DNA of 64,000 bases from Cylicocyclus nassatus (GCA_958299035.1 CATQJL010000223.1:48720162-48784161), one strand, 5' to 3'. Counted from the first letter of the stretch, positions 1-8,293 are shown. Numbers and translations: made by a program. Notes: generated by a model from the letters alone, not told the origin.

Positions 1-223
1 ATGGAACCAAGGTTTCTAAGAGATCTTGGAGGTATTTGATGCAGCATTTCATTCTCTATCTAATGGTTATGAAATCGTTGCAGCGCAGTCAATGAGCTTA
101 CGGAAAATGACCAAAATCTGTGACCCATGCTTTTTGTGATGGTCAAATTTCACAATTTTTCAAAACTTTTATATCAATCCTCAGAAGGAGTTCAAGTAAT
201 GGTTTAATAGAGCAAACCTTATA

Positions 224-1019
224 TTAGGTTGGCGGATAATTTCTGTTACACTTTGATTTTATTTTTTAAAAAACTAAGAAACTTTCGAAAATTCTTATGT
301 TTGAGGAGTGTTTACGAGGTGCGAAGGTCTACCCGCCCGTGCTGTCAGATCCGCGGTCCGTGCGCAAAACACCCACTTTAACGGTGGGAGTAAATTTTAT
401 GGACATTTGTCAGCGGGCTGGCATTGTTCCAGGTGATTGGGAAGAGACCGGCCAATGTGGTATTCGGGCAGGGTACGGTCCATAGATTTTAGCGAGCATA
501 GGGGATGGCACAATCATGTCCGCACACGATCACATGAGCTACATGTCGCGCCATATTAGCGCACATTGGCATTTTGACATGAAGAATAATTTTTAAAAAT
601 TTACAAAAATCATATGCACCTTTCCGTATCAAATCCTACACGATGCACACAAAAAGAAAAATTTTCAATGAATTTTTGATTTTTTCAAGCTGTTTTTCAC
701 TCCTTGTTTTTCGCGTGCTAGCGGCACCAAAGTGCTGCCATAAAAGAGACGATGCGAAAATATGTTCTAAAAAAATTATGGAAGAGAAGAAACACTATTA
801 AACACAGAGAAAAAAATCAAAGAAAAAATGACAATTTTGAGTGTGCTTATAAGGTTGTCGTAAATTTGCTGGCTAATTGTGCATTTGCGGCATCAGTCAT
901 ACTAGTGTATGCGCCCAGCCGTGGCCTAGATATGGAGCAACTTTGGAGATTCCAAAGAACTTCTGGAGATTTTCAGAATTTCACTAAAAAAGTGTAACAA
1001 AAATTATCCGCCAACCTAA
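224..1019. mobile_element. Non-autonomous mariner-like DNA transposon, nested
   Basis: The ends are 29-bp inverted repeats (224-252 and 991-1019) starting TTAGGTTGGCGGATAATTT, with one mismatch (C or T at position 20). They resemble known mariner ends such as Himar1 (a general AGGTTGG.TGATAA pattern). A TA flanks each end (222-223 and 1020-1021), the hallmark target duplication of Tc1/mariner insertion. The 796-bp interior has no transposase with a D,D34D-type core. The two small ORFs inside (62 and 81 codons) have no recognisable domain and are probably chance. It lies within the left arm of the foldback element, so it inserted later. Confidence 0.75.
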
Positions 1020-1453
1020 TAGAATATAGTGCAACTTTTTTCTCTTTTTCATAGCTCGCCGTAATTTTTTCAACGATTTTTTAACATAGCCATTGGATTT
1101 TGGCAGGCCTACATCAGCCACAATCGCATCAAACATCATGATTTTTCGGAATTTAAGACTACCAAGATGGTACTATGTGTTAGCATTAGTTTTGTAGAGC
1201 AAGTGAGAGTTTACTGATTCAAAATATCAAATCTCGGGTTTTACGGGCACAGCATGGGGCTCGCTAAAAAATGAGTTATGATGATTTTACCCCCGGAAAT
1301 TAACGAATCGGAAACAAAAACACCCGTTAGAAAGAGGAGAAAATGCTGCATCGAATAATGCCCGAGCTGCTCTTCTTTTGATGTTCTACGAGGATTTAGC
1401 TGTCCAACTATGGAAATCGGTAGCATCAGTCAAAATTCTGTCAGAAATGTATG

Positions 1454-1714
1454 ACAAGCTATGAAAAGGAGGAAAAAGTTGTTTTGTATCCAATAACGTT
1501 TGCTCTATCTAATTGTTACCTGAGCTCCTTCTAAGGGTTGATATGAATGTTTTAAAAAATTGTGAAAGTTGACCATCACAAAAAGCATGGGTCTCAGATT
1601 TTGGTCATTTTCCGTAAGCTTATTGATTGCGCCGCAGCGATTTCATAACCATTAGAAAGAGAATGAAATGCTGCATTGAATGCCTTCAAGATCTCTTAGG
1701 AACCTTGGTTCCAT
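1454..1714. repeat. Right terminal inverted repeat of the foldback element
   Basis: Reverse complement, with scattered mismatches, of 1-221 joined to 1022-1058. The match runs through the point where the mariner-like element interrupts the left arm: AAGCTATGAAAAGGAGG here pairs with the sequence around 1040-1056. This shows the left arm was once continuous. Confidence 0.75.
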
Positions 1715-1868
1715 CAAATGTGGCGCCCGTTTGAAAAAAGCGAAATTACTTTTGAAACGACCTAATATAAAGCTGAATGTCTGTTAGTCTATATTGAATT
1801 GACACGTGTGTCGCTCTAGCTTGCCACGCGGGACTTTGAGGACGTGCGCGAGTCGGTTCGAGTGTTAC

Positions 1869-1890
1869 CTCAAACTTGGGTAATTAAACC
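1869..1890 (-). other. SL1 spliced-leader sequence with splice donor, in the 3' LTR
   Basis: The minus strand reads the complete 22-nt nematode SL1 leader (GGTTTAATTACC...AGTTTGAG) without mismatch. It is followed at once by GTAACA, a good 5' splice site in the same place as the donor in SL RNA. The next ~20 bases (..CACTCGAACCGAC..) also resemble the start of the intron-like half of C. elegans SL1 RNA as I remember it. I see no obvious Sm-binding site further on. AATAAA lies directly upstream (1891-1896). It is on the sense strand of the retroelement, so it would sit in element transcripts. Confidence 0.9.
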
Positions 1891-1896
1891 TTTATT
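1891..1896 (-). terminator. Putative polyadenylation signal, 3' LTR
   Basis: Minus strand AATAAA, immediately followed by the SL1 sequence. Cleavage 10-30 nt downstream would fall in or just after SL1, so SL1 could form part or all of a short R region. The equivalent site in the 5' LTR is 8403-8408. Confidence 0.5.
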
Positions 1897-2117
1897 AAGA
1901 CTAACAAATAACAAATTATGCGCAAAGGTGCTAAACTAAATCCTACAACTATTCTAAGTACAATTACATGATAACTGATGTTACTGTGACTGTGACTGTG
2001 ACTGTTACTACCTGCAGACGGTGTAGTGCGGAGAACCTATCGTGCAATGAGTTGTGCAGAGAAAAGGCTAAACTAATACAAAGCAAAAAGGAACAGTGAG
2101 CCATCTCTAACTGCTAG

Positions 2118-2125
2118 CTTATATA
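2118..2125 (-). promoter_or_regulatory. Putative TATA box, 3' LTR
   Basis: Same TATATAAG as at 8630-8637. In the 3' LTR it would point out of the element into the flanking DNA toward base 1. Confidence 0.4.
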
Positions 2126-2320
2126 CAGCAAACACATAAACATATACATCAAATACATAAACATAATACAAAGAATGTCTGTGAAGCAAAGAGATAAAGC
2201 CTTGTTCTCATAACAACTATCACACACATTAGCTATCTGTGATTCTGTGATTCTGTGATTCTGTGATTCGCGTTGATTCTCCGCATTCCTGTGAAGATAC
2301 TGACTCACGAGTCAGTATAC

Positions 2321-2329
2321 TCCGGCCTC
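2321..2329 (-). promoter_or_regulatory. Possible polypurine tract
   Basis: Minus strand GAGGCCGGA abuts the 3' LTR and overlaps the stop codon region of the gag-like ORF. It is in the position where plus-strand priming is expected, but two pyrimidines make it a weak polypurine tract. Confidence 0.35.
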
Positions 2330-3986
2330 AGCAATAGAAGTCGGGGGGACCTCGCGGTGTAGTAGGCCGTGACTGATAATCTGGTGTCCGCTTCTCTTCT
2401 TGTGCTCGTGCTGATGCGCTGCGTCTCCACGAGTTCATGAGTTCCTCCTTGCACCTGTCAATCCTTCTGAGGAGATCCTTCCTTAGCTGAACCTTCCGGG
2501 TATACTCCTCGGGCTTGGTGCAGATGCTTGCGTGGTGCTCACGGTGCTCTGATGGTGGCGCCGATGGGTCAGCTCTCTTGCAGTAGAAGCAGATTGGGCG
2601 TTTCCTGCAGCTTAACGCGTCGTGCAGTTCGATACAGTTTAGACATCGTCCTTCCTCGCGCAGGATTTCCAGTCTTTCGGCCACACTTCTTATCCTTGGG
2701 CATGCATCAGAATAGTGCTTCCCAAACACCTTGCAGTAGACGCACATGAGGAGTGATTCGTTGTCCTTCATTTCTCGATCTCCGAAGCGTCTTTCGATTC
2801 CTCCGCAGTTGGATAAGAAGTGTTCTACGTCACTTAACTCCCTTTCGCTCTGATCCAGGAGTCTCTGAAGGTTGGCTTGTTGCCGGTCAGACTCCGATAC
2901 GGGACTTTCGTGCCGTCTCTTGGAACCTGTTCTCGTGCAACCAGAATGTGACGTGCGGTCTTCTTCTTCTCCTTGCTGGGCATGATGTTGTCCTTTCTCT
3001 TGGTGCCGTCTCCTGTCCGGATCTTCGTTGATGGACATCGTGCTGCTAATGGAGGACTCCATCTTGTCCAGCCAGCTTCTGATGCTCTTACTCTGTGATT
3101 TGAGCTCGTGCTTCCGACTTTCAGCCTCCTCGCTGACTTGGCCAGAAAGGTGTTGTAACTGTGCTGTAATGTCTTCTATCTGGTGCATTGTGCTTTCCTG
3201 TTGCCTCTTGACATCTTCGCGAAGTGAGCGAAATCCGTCTTTCATTTCGCGGGTGACCAGTCCTTCGAAGTGCTGATGCATGGCTTGCATCCACTCCCGT
3301 GTTTCGTGCTGCTGCTTTTTGACGTCGTCCTGCAAATCCATAAAGGCGTTTCTCATCTCACGAAGAGTTTTGTCTTCTGCGGTTGTGTTCCGTTTGAATT
3401 CGCATTCTGCTTCTTCTACCGCTGCCTTTTCTTCTTTCAAGAGAAGGTCGTAAAGACCTAACAGGTTGTGCACAATGCTGCAGACTCGATCCTTCGTGTA
3501 ATTGCGCCGAGTCTGCCTGGGTTCGGGATAGCCTTCGTCTCCCGGGTCCGTCGTCTCGTAGAAGACTTCGGCTGATAGCTCATTAATGTAGGCCAGTCGT
3601 TCAAGCTCGTTCGCTTCGTTCATTGCCACCAAGACTTCGTACCACTCGTGCGCTAACACGAATTGGTCTCTCATGACTGTGAGATTCGTGCGTTCTTCTT
3701 TGTGCTCCATGTAGAGTTGCTTTATCTTCAGAAGATAGTGCAACGCTCCACCTCTGACAATGATCATATCCCATCTGTCCATCATAAGAGAAACAAATCG
3801 TGCTTTGGCGTGCTTGTGTAGACTTTCAAACTCATAGCATTTGTCCGCGTAAAATTTGAGTTTCTGCCGGACGATGCTTTCCGTGGGACGAGCCGGTGAA
3901 CTCTCGACCATTCTTATCTTCCGTGCGAACTCTTGCCTTAGTTTCTCCTCCATAAATCTGCGCTCTTCTTCCGTGAACTTGTCCAT
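2328..3986 (-). CDS. Gag-like protein with coiled coil and zinc knuckles, at the 3' end of the element
   Basis: I choose the ATG at 3986 (552 codons). A TTG four codons upstream is less likely because a splice acceptor falls between them. Counting from that TTG, residues about 185-315 are Glu/Lys/Gln-rich and probably coiled coil; about 325-375 is a charged, low-complexity linker. Zinc-binding clusters follow: C419-C422-H428-C433, C452-C455-H459-C464, and C470-C473 with H488/H489-C493. This spacing, with an RxxxLREEGRCLNC-like bridge, is typical of BEL/Pao gag. Gag normally lies directly after the 5' LTR; here it is last, 477 bp beyond env, and its stop codon is 8 bp from the 3' LTR. It may be a relocated gag or an accessory nucleic-acid-binding protein. 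Confidence 0.7.
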   Translation of the reverse strand: MDKFTEEERRFMEEKLRQEFARKIRMVESSPARPTESIVRQKLKFYADKCYEFESLHKHAKARFVSLMMDRWDMIIVRGGALHYLLKIKQLYMEHKEERTNLTVMRDQFVLAHEWYEVLVAMNEANELERLAYINELSAEVFYETTDPGDEGYPEPRQTRRNYTKDRVCSIVHNLLGLYDLLLKEEKAAVEEAECEFKRNTTAEDKTLREMRNAFMDLQDDVKKQQHETREWMQAMHQHFEGLVTREMKDGFRSLREDVKRQQESTMHQIEDITAQLQHLSGQVSEEAESRKHELKSQSKSIRSWLDKMESSISSTMSINEDPDRRRHQEKGQHHAQQGEEEDRTSHSGCTRTGSKRRHESPVSESDRQQANLQRLLDQSERELSDVEHFLSNCGGIERRFGDREMKDNESLLMCVYCKVFGKHYSDACPRIRSVAERLEILREEGRCLNCIELHDALSCRKRPICFYCKRADPSAPPSEHREHHASICTKPEEYTRKVQLRKDLLRRIDRCKEELMNSWRRSASARAQEEKRTPDYQSRPTTPRGPPDFYC

Positions 3987-3989
3987 TAT

Positions 3990-3998
3990 CTGTAACAA
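3990..3998 (-). promoter_or_regulatory. Candidate 3' splice site before the gag-like ORF
   Basis: Minus strand TTGTTACAG, followed by ATA and then the ATG at 3986. A splice acceptor a few bases before the start codon is the usual layout for SL1-receiving nematode genes. It could accept the LTR-encoded SL1 exon in cis or SL1 RNA in trans. The tract is less T-rich than the TTTTCAG consensus. Confidence 0.5.
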
Positions 3999-4462
3999 TA
4001 ATTGAGTGATTAGATGCCGGATTTTGGTTTCTACTCAAGTAGTTGTTATCAATTCTTTTCCATCCCCGTAGGTTTAGTCAAGTACGGTGTGATCGCCGCC
4101 GCGAATATTGCGATGTTTTGATTCGGAGCTTTGCCGCTCATTACACCTGCTTTTTTTTGCCGTATTTCATGCTTCTTGCCGTTTCTTGTTTTATATTGAT
4201 TGTTTTTTCTCCTTTAATGTTTATGGCTTTCACATCAGCTATAAGGTGATACTCCCTCTTTATTCTATCCTGTCCCTTTGGTGGTAGAAAAGAGATGTCT
4301 TTCTGAGAGCCAACAAGGGTTTGTCGTGCTTTTGACTGACCTCGCCGGCAGATTTGCATGATGTTTTGTGTGTCTCATGTTTTCTGTGTCCGACTAAGTT
4401 ATTTGCTATTGAATCTGGAGTTTAGTGCTCGTGCTATTGTGCCTGTCGTGGATTCATGCGCA
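3999..4462. other. Spacer between envelope-like and gag-like genes
   Basis: About 460 bp inside the retroelement. Only short ORFs on both strands; none shows a recognisable domain. On the minus strand the pyrimidine-rich end at 3990-3998 suggests it may act as intron or leader for the gag-like gene. Confidence 0.4.
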
Positions 4463-6805
4463 TCAGAGAATTTTCTGCCGTGGTTTCTTCCCTCGTTGTT
4501 TTCGAAGAGATTTGAGCAGCGTGCGCAATATCCACCCCACTAGACAGACGCATAACTTGCACAAGCAATAGCCAAGTCGGAAAATGAATCTGATCACTGT
4601 GCAAAATACCATGTTCGTGATGCAAGTGTATGTCATCAGCAATGCGAGCGCCACTAGTAAAATGGTGATCACTAGTGTATAGCCCCAGTTGCGAAATACT
4701 TCGAATATATGTCCAAAGTCTGGAAGATTTATTTCCGAGAAGATTTCGCTTTCTCCTTTCAAGATGCGTCGCGTCGCTTCGTGTAGGTTTCCCGTGTAGT
4801 GCAGAATTCCTGCAATCTCAAAGGAGTTAACCGTTGTCCCACATTTAATAGTACATTTTCTGTGGAACTGGGCCTTTTGACTTATGAAGCTTATATTTGT
4901 TTGTGTACCTTCCTGTGAGCACAAAACCGTGAATGCATCGTCGCCGCATTCTATTTCTGCCCGTGCTGCAGGTGTTGAGGAAATGCATGTGATTAAGGCT
5001 TTGGCTCCCTTTGTGCATTTATAGCACCCTGTGCAATGGGCATTTTTACTTGTGCATACCGCTTCTGATCGTACTGAAGTCGTGCTAAATTTCCCTTTGA
5101 TGCGTAGTAGGAATTCCGCTGTTGGTAGCTGTGGTATTTTTGAAGTTATCGTTCCGTTCATTTCCTGGAATTCAAGGTTGGGTCGCAATATAGGCAATCT
5201 ATACCGTGGTTCCCGAATATGTGATGTGAGGTTGCCCTCCTTGCAGTCGCAGCGCATTTTTGACTCTGCTGGCGTACAGGTGCATTCCTCTCTCACCTCG
5301 CAGGTAAGGTTTCGTGCCTCTTCTTGTGAATTACATGTTAGAGGTGGCTGGTAGTCCGTTGGAGCCAGTGCGAAGAGTTTACCATCCGTGAGAAAGGCTG
5401 TGTTTAGCAGAGGTGTTGGTGGAGTGCTGATCGATGAAAGAGTAATTGCAAATATCGAAAGTATACTGGGTTGATTTGGAACAAGACGAATGTCGTGAAG
5501 TTGTGTTGGCTTTCCTTCTTCGCTAATAGAGAGTTGTAGGTTTACTACCTGTTTCCATCTTCCACATCTGAAGATCTCATACACCTCCTCATCGTTTGGT
5601 ATGAGATAAATCCTGTAAAATAAGCACCCGGAACTGGGGTAAAAGCAGTCACAACCCGGTCCGCCGCAGCTTTCTACGCATCCGGTTACGCCTGGGTAGT
5701 AATTTGCTTTGTGCAGTTCTGGGATTTGAGATGTTCGCGTGATAGTTCCACATTTATCTCCTACGCATGATCCTGCATGTGGACATCGTTTGCTGTCCAA
5801 TAGTGCATACTGCGTGCTTCTAGTGAACAGTATCGTTTGTTTTTCGCAGATCAGATTGAGGCTTTTCCAAAGTAGTTTTACTTCTAGGATGTTGTTGTTC
5901 TTGCCTTTCAATCTGATGCAGGCTTCTTGCTTGAAAGGGTTGATTTTGAGAATCTCCGTTGTATCAATCGTGCAATAATGGCCTCGTTTTGAGCGATAGC
6001 AGGATCTGCTTTGGTGCGTAAAGACATCTACGTCTTGACACGCTTGCAGTATTGTGCTCACGCTTAGTGCCATGAGTATTGCACTTCTAGAGAACGAAAT
6101 CCTTCGACGTCTGTGATGGGCTGGTGCCAATATCTTTGCCATCGTGTTCCATACTGTTTTAACCGATAATCGTACACACAATACAACTATCTTCAAAAGG
6201 TACAGTAATGGAGCTCCAATCAATACTGGCACATGAAATACGCAGTAACATATGGAAATTGCTGAGTAAGCTGCAATTCCTGTTACAAGAATGGCTGTTC
6301 GTGGCCAACATTCCGGGTTGGTCATCATTGCCGTGCAGAAGGTGCAGGTAAGTTGTTCACAGAACTGTGCTGCTTTACAACTCGTTTCTACTATGTTTAC
6401 TTCGCGTCCGTCAAAGGTTTTCCACTTCACTAAGTGCTCGTGCAGCGTGATTTGTGCGGGGAATCTTACCGTTTCTATTCGTTGCGGTTGGCGGAATTCG
6501 ATGCAGTAGTCCTCCGCGCAAATCTCATATTGATGTGGTTCTTCTTGTGTTAGGATTACTCCTCCGTCAATGCATTGAAGATGACGTGTTATGTTGCTGC
6601 CGCCTAAGCAGACCTGCGCACATATTGTTAGGAGTAAGACTGTTAAAAGGTGGGCATTGTGTCCTGAAGAGGCTTGGCAGGCAATTGAGGCTGGTACCTT
6701 CGTCCTTTGCTTCGGTGTAATCAACCTTCTTCCTTGGGCGCAAATTGTACCTCGTTTGTGGTGTATTTTCCTGCAAAGTGGATGTTTCTTCTTGATCCTG
6801 TCCAA
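4463..6805 (-). CDS. Envelope-like glycoprotein, phlebovirus Gn/Gc type
   Basis: Open frame of 780 codons, Cys-rich. A hydrophobic stretch at 52-68 looks like a signal peptide. A short ectodomain (about 70-168) is followed by membrane segments at about 171-211. A second internal signal-like stretch lies at 241-255, just before the large ectodomain (258-705). A Cys/Gly-rich segment at 376-394 (CxCF then CLF) resembles the fusion-loop region of class II phlebovirus Gc proteins, and the GCYKC area near 593-597 fits the Phlebovirus_G2 family. A strong transmembrane helix spans about 708-727, followed by a basic tail. Phlebovirus-like env genes are known in nematode BEL elements. The frame opens with TTG and has no in-frame ATG before the signal peptide; the first Met is near 160. 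It therefore needs splicing or a frameshift from the integrase frame, or it is defective. A CCTCTTCAG acceptor-like site lies at 6664-6672. The Gn-like half is much shorter than in phleboviruses. Confidence 0.75.
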   Translation of the reverse strand: MDRIKKKHPLCRKIHHKRGTICAQGRRLITPKQRTKVPASIACQASSGHNAHLLTVLLLTICAQVCLGGSNITRHLQCIDGGVILTQEEPHQYEICAEDYCIEFRQPQRIETVRFPAQITLHEHLVKWKTFDGREVNIVETSCKAAQFCEQLTCTFCTAMMTNPECWPRTAILVTGIAAYSAISICYCVFHVPVLIGAPLLYLLKIVVLCVRLSVKTVWNTMAKILAPAHHRRRRISFSRSAILMALSVSTILQACQDVDVFTHQSRSCYRSKRGHYCTIDTTEILKINPFKQEACIRLKGKNNNILEVKLLWKSLNLICEKQTILFTRSTQYALLDSKRCPHAGSCVGDKCGTITRTSQIPELHKANYYPGVTGCVESCGGPGCDCFYPSSGCLFYRIYLIPNDEEVYEIFRCGRWKQVVNLQLSISEEGKPTQLHDIRLVPNQPSILSIFAITLSSISTPPTPLLNTAFLTDGKLFALAPTDYQPPLTCNSQEEARNLTCEVREECTCTPAESKMRCDCKEGNLTSHIREPRYRLPILRPNLEFQEMNGTITSKIPQLPTAEFLLRIKGKFSTTSVRSEAVCTSKNAHCTGCYKCTKGAKALITCISSTPAARAEIECGDDAFTVLCSQEGTQTNISFISQKAQFHRKCTIKCGTTVNSFEIAGILHYTGNLHEATRRILKGESEIFSEINLPDFGHIFEVFRNWGYTLVITILLVALALLMTYTCITNMVFCTVIRFIFRLGYCLCKLCVCLVGWILRTLLKSLRKQRGKKPRQKIL

Positions 6806-8252
6806 GCTCCAGTGGTACTATGCGATTGATGGGGCGTCTGAGCTTATGTTTGTTAGGTGTTTCTAGCACAACTTCTCGTCCTGCGCCTGGTGCGTCTTGA
6901 AATTCAATTATTCTTGCCATTTTCCATGTGTTTCTTGGTTGCACTGACTCCCACATGAGTACCACATCTCCTTTCTTCGGCTTTGTGGTAGTTCCTCTTT
7001 TTTCGTCGATGTGTTTTCTGTGAAATTCCCTCAGATTTGTAAGATACTGTGTGCTCCAAATCTTCCAGAATTTTTCCGTTAAATTGACTGATGACTTCAG
7101 TGCTTCCTCTGCCTGATGTTGTGTGGCCATTTGTTGTGCTTCTTCTGGAGTATGGTAGGTCCTATCCTTTCCGTTTCCTCCTATGTTTTGCAGGGGAAAG
7201 TGCAGTATGATATCGTTTTGCAAGAAGTCTATGGGCCGGAGAATAGGTTGATCTTCCCATTTCTCTTCTTGATATGTAAGCGGTCGTGAATTTAGCACTG
7301 CCTCGATTTCTGCTAATATTGTTCTTAGTGCATCAAATGTCACGATTCGTACTCCAAGTGTTTTGTGCAACGAGTCTTTGATGGAGCGAATTAGCCGTTC
7401 GTAAAAACCACCCTGCCACGGTGCGTACGGTGTTATGTGCTTCCATCGAATTTCTCGTTGTGCAAGATCGCTTTGGAGATCCGTGCTGTTTTCCGCGTTG
7501 TTTATTGCATCGTGCAATATTTGCTCTCCCAGCAGAAAGGTAGGTGCGTTATCGCACGTTATCGTTTCAGGTACTCCTCTTCGTGCGAAAAATCGTCGAA
7601 GAGCATTTACAAATGCTTCTGTAGACATGTCCTCCACCAACTCCAAGTGTATGAGGCGTGTTGTCTGGCACGTGAGTATACATCCATAAGCCTTCGATCT
7701 TTTTTGTGCTTCTTCGTTTTCTTTTTGTTCTTTATTTTTCTTTTCTTCTTCGGTTCCATTTGATTCCATATTTTGTTTTCGTGGTTGGTGCATGTTCTTG
7801 ATCATCAAGGGTCCGAAGTAGTCCAGTCCTATGTGTTGAAAGGGTTTTGATCTTCTCACTCTAGTCGAAGGTACTGCCTTCGTTTCGGGATAGGTGAAGG
7901 GCAGATTGTTTATTTTTTGGCATGGTACGCATCTTCTAATTACCACTTGCGTTTGTCGCCGAAGCTTGGGAATCCAATATTTTTCCCGTACTGTTGCCAT
8001 TGTATGAGCGAGTCCTTTGTGATAATAGTCGTGCGCTTCTGATATTATGAGCCTAGCTAATGCTGTGTTTGGTGCTATGAATATTGGGGTTTTAGCTGTA
8101 TTGGCGATGTCGGCTTCTTGAAGGCGTCCATAACATCGCAGCAATCCTCTCTCGTCTTTGTGAATATTCAAATCCTTTTGGGATTTGATGCGGTCGTCAT
8201 GCACGAATTCCCTTTGATGATCCATTATTATGGCGATTCTTGCTTCGTGCAT
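6567..8252 (-). CDS. Integrase, C-terminal part of BEL/Pao pol (N-terminal pol missing)
   Basis: 561 codons from ATG at 8252. Residues 74-111 form the H2C2 zinc-binding domain (H74, H78, C108, C111). The catalytic DDE core follows with D144 (GLDYFGP), D234 (TCDNAP) and E285 (FYERLI), all present. The D234-E285 gap of 50 residues is longer than the classic 35. A charged Glu/Lys-rich insert occupies about 152-187. Residues 427-483 (KGDVVLMW ... RRPINRIVPLEL) match the DUF5641-like C-terminal domain of BEL/Pao pol. The reading frame stays open a few codons upstream of the ATG and meets a TGA next to the primer-binding site, so protease, reverse transcriptase and RNase H have been deleted. The last 239 bp overlap the envelope frame, which is +1 relative to this one. 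The catalytic residues look intact, but the protein would lack its normal polyprotein context. Confidence 0.9.
   Translation of the reverse strand: MHEARIAIIMDHQREFVHDDRIKSQKDLNIHKDERGLLRCYGRLQEADIANTAKTPIFIAPNTALARLIISEAHDYYHKGLAHTMATVREKYWIPKLRRQTQVVIRRCVPCQKINNLPFTYPETKAVPSTRVRRSKPFQHIGLDYFGPLMIKNMHQPRKQNMESNGTEEEKKNKEQKENEEAQKRSKAYGCILTCQTTRLIHLELVEDMSTEAFVNALRRFFARRGVPETITCDNAPTFLLGEQILHDAINNAENSTDLQSDLAQREIRWKHITPYAPWQGGFYERLIRSIKDSLHKTLGVRIVTFDALRTILAEIEAVLNSRPLTYQEEKWEDQPILRPIDFLQNDIILHFPLQNIGGNGKDRTYHTPEEAQQMATQHQAEEALKSSVNLTEKFWKIWSTQYLTNLREFHRKHIDEKRGTTTKPKKGDVVLMWESVQPRNTWKMARIIEFQDAPGAGREVVLETPNKHKLRRPINRIVPLELGQDQEETSTLQENTPQTRYNLRPRKKVDYTEAKDEGTSLNCLPSLFRTQCPPFNSLTPNNMCAGLLRRQQHNTSSSMH
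6664..6672 (-). promoter_or_regulatory. Candidate 3' splice site before the envelope signal peptide
   Basis: Minus strand CCTCTTCAG ends four codons before the hydrophobic signal-like segment of the envelope frame. Joining here would remove the integrase-overlapping part. The first ATG after the site is out of frame with env and stops after four codons, so an upstream coding exon would have to supply the start. Confidence 0.3.
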
Positions 8253-8293
8253 TTCGGCTCCTCTACGTGCGGCTTGGATTCCTCTTCAATTGT

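Larger units (their letters stand above)
1..1714. repeat. Foldback / MITE-like element with ~260-bp terminal inverted repeats
   Basis: The first 221 bases, continued at 1022-1058, are the imperfect reverse complement of 1454-1714. For example ATGGAACCAAGGTTTCT at base 1 faces AGGAACCTTGGTTCCAT ending at 1714. The left arm is split by a later mariner-like insertion (224-1019). Without it the element would be about 0.9 kb with arms of about 260 bp. No transposase-like ORF is visible; the short ORFs at 297-485 and 752-997 match nothing I recognise. The left arm begins at the window edge, so the element may extend further left. No target-site duplication can be tested. The interior between the arms (1059-1453) shows nothing else. 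Confidence 0.75.
1794..2319 (-). repeat. 3' LTR of the BEL/Pao element
   Basis: Direct repeat of 8306-8831. It holds short tandem repeats (GTGACT-type at about 1986-2008, and an 8-bp TCTGTGAT-type repeat at about 2236-2267). A 10-bp-arm palindrome with AP-1-like TGACTC/GAGTCA halves sits at 2297-2318, right at the U3 end. The same motifs occur in the other LTR at +6512. Confidence 0.95.

Noticed and set aside
297..997. Two small ORFs (297-485 and 752-997) as host genes.
   Set aside because: They lie inside a non-autonomous mariner-like element, have no recognisable domain, and lack supporting signals.
2114..2308. 64-codon ORF in each LTR (also 8626-8820).
   Set aside because: It is made of the TGTGAT-type tandem repeat and AT-rich LTR sequence and covers the likely promoter; probably chance.
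2528..6866. Plus-strand ORFs of 60-107 codons across the retroelement.
   Set aside because: All lie opposite the three minus-strand genes and show no domain of their own.
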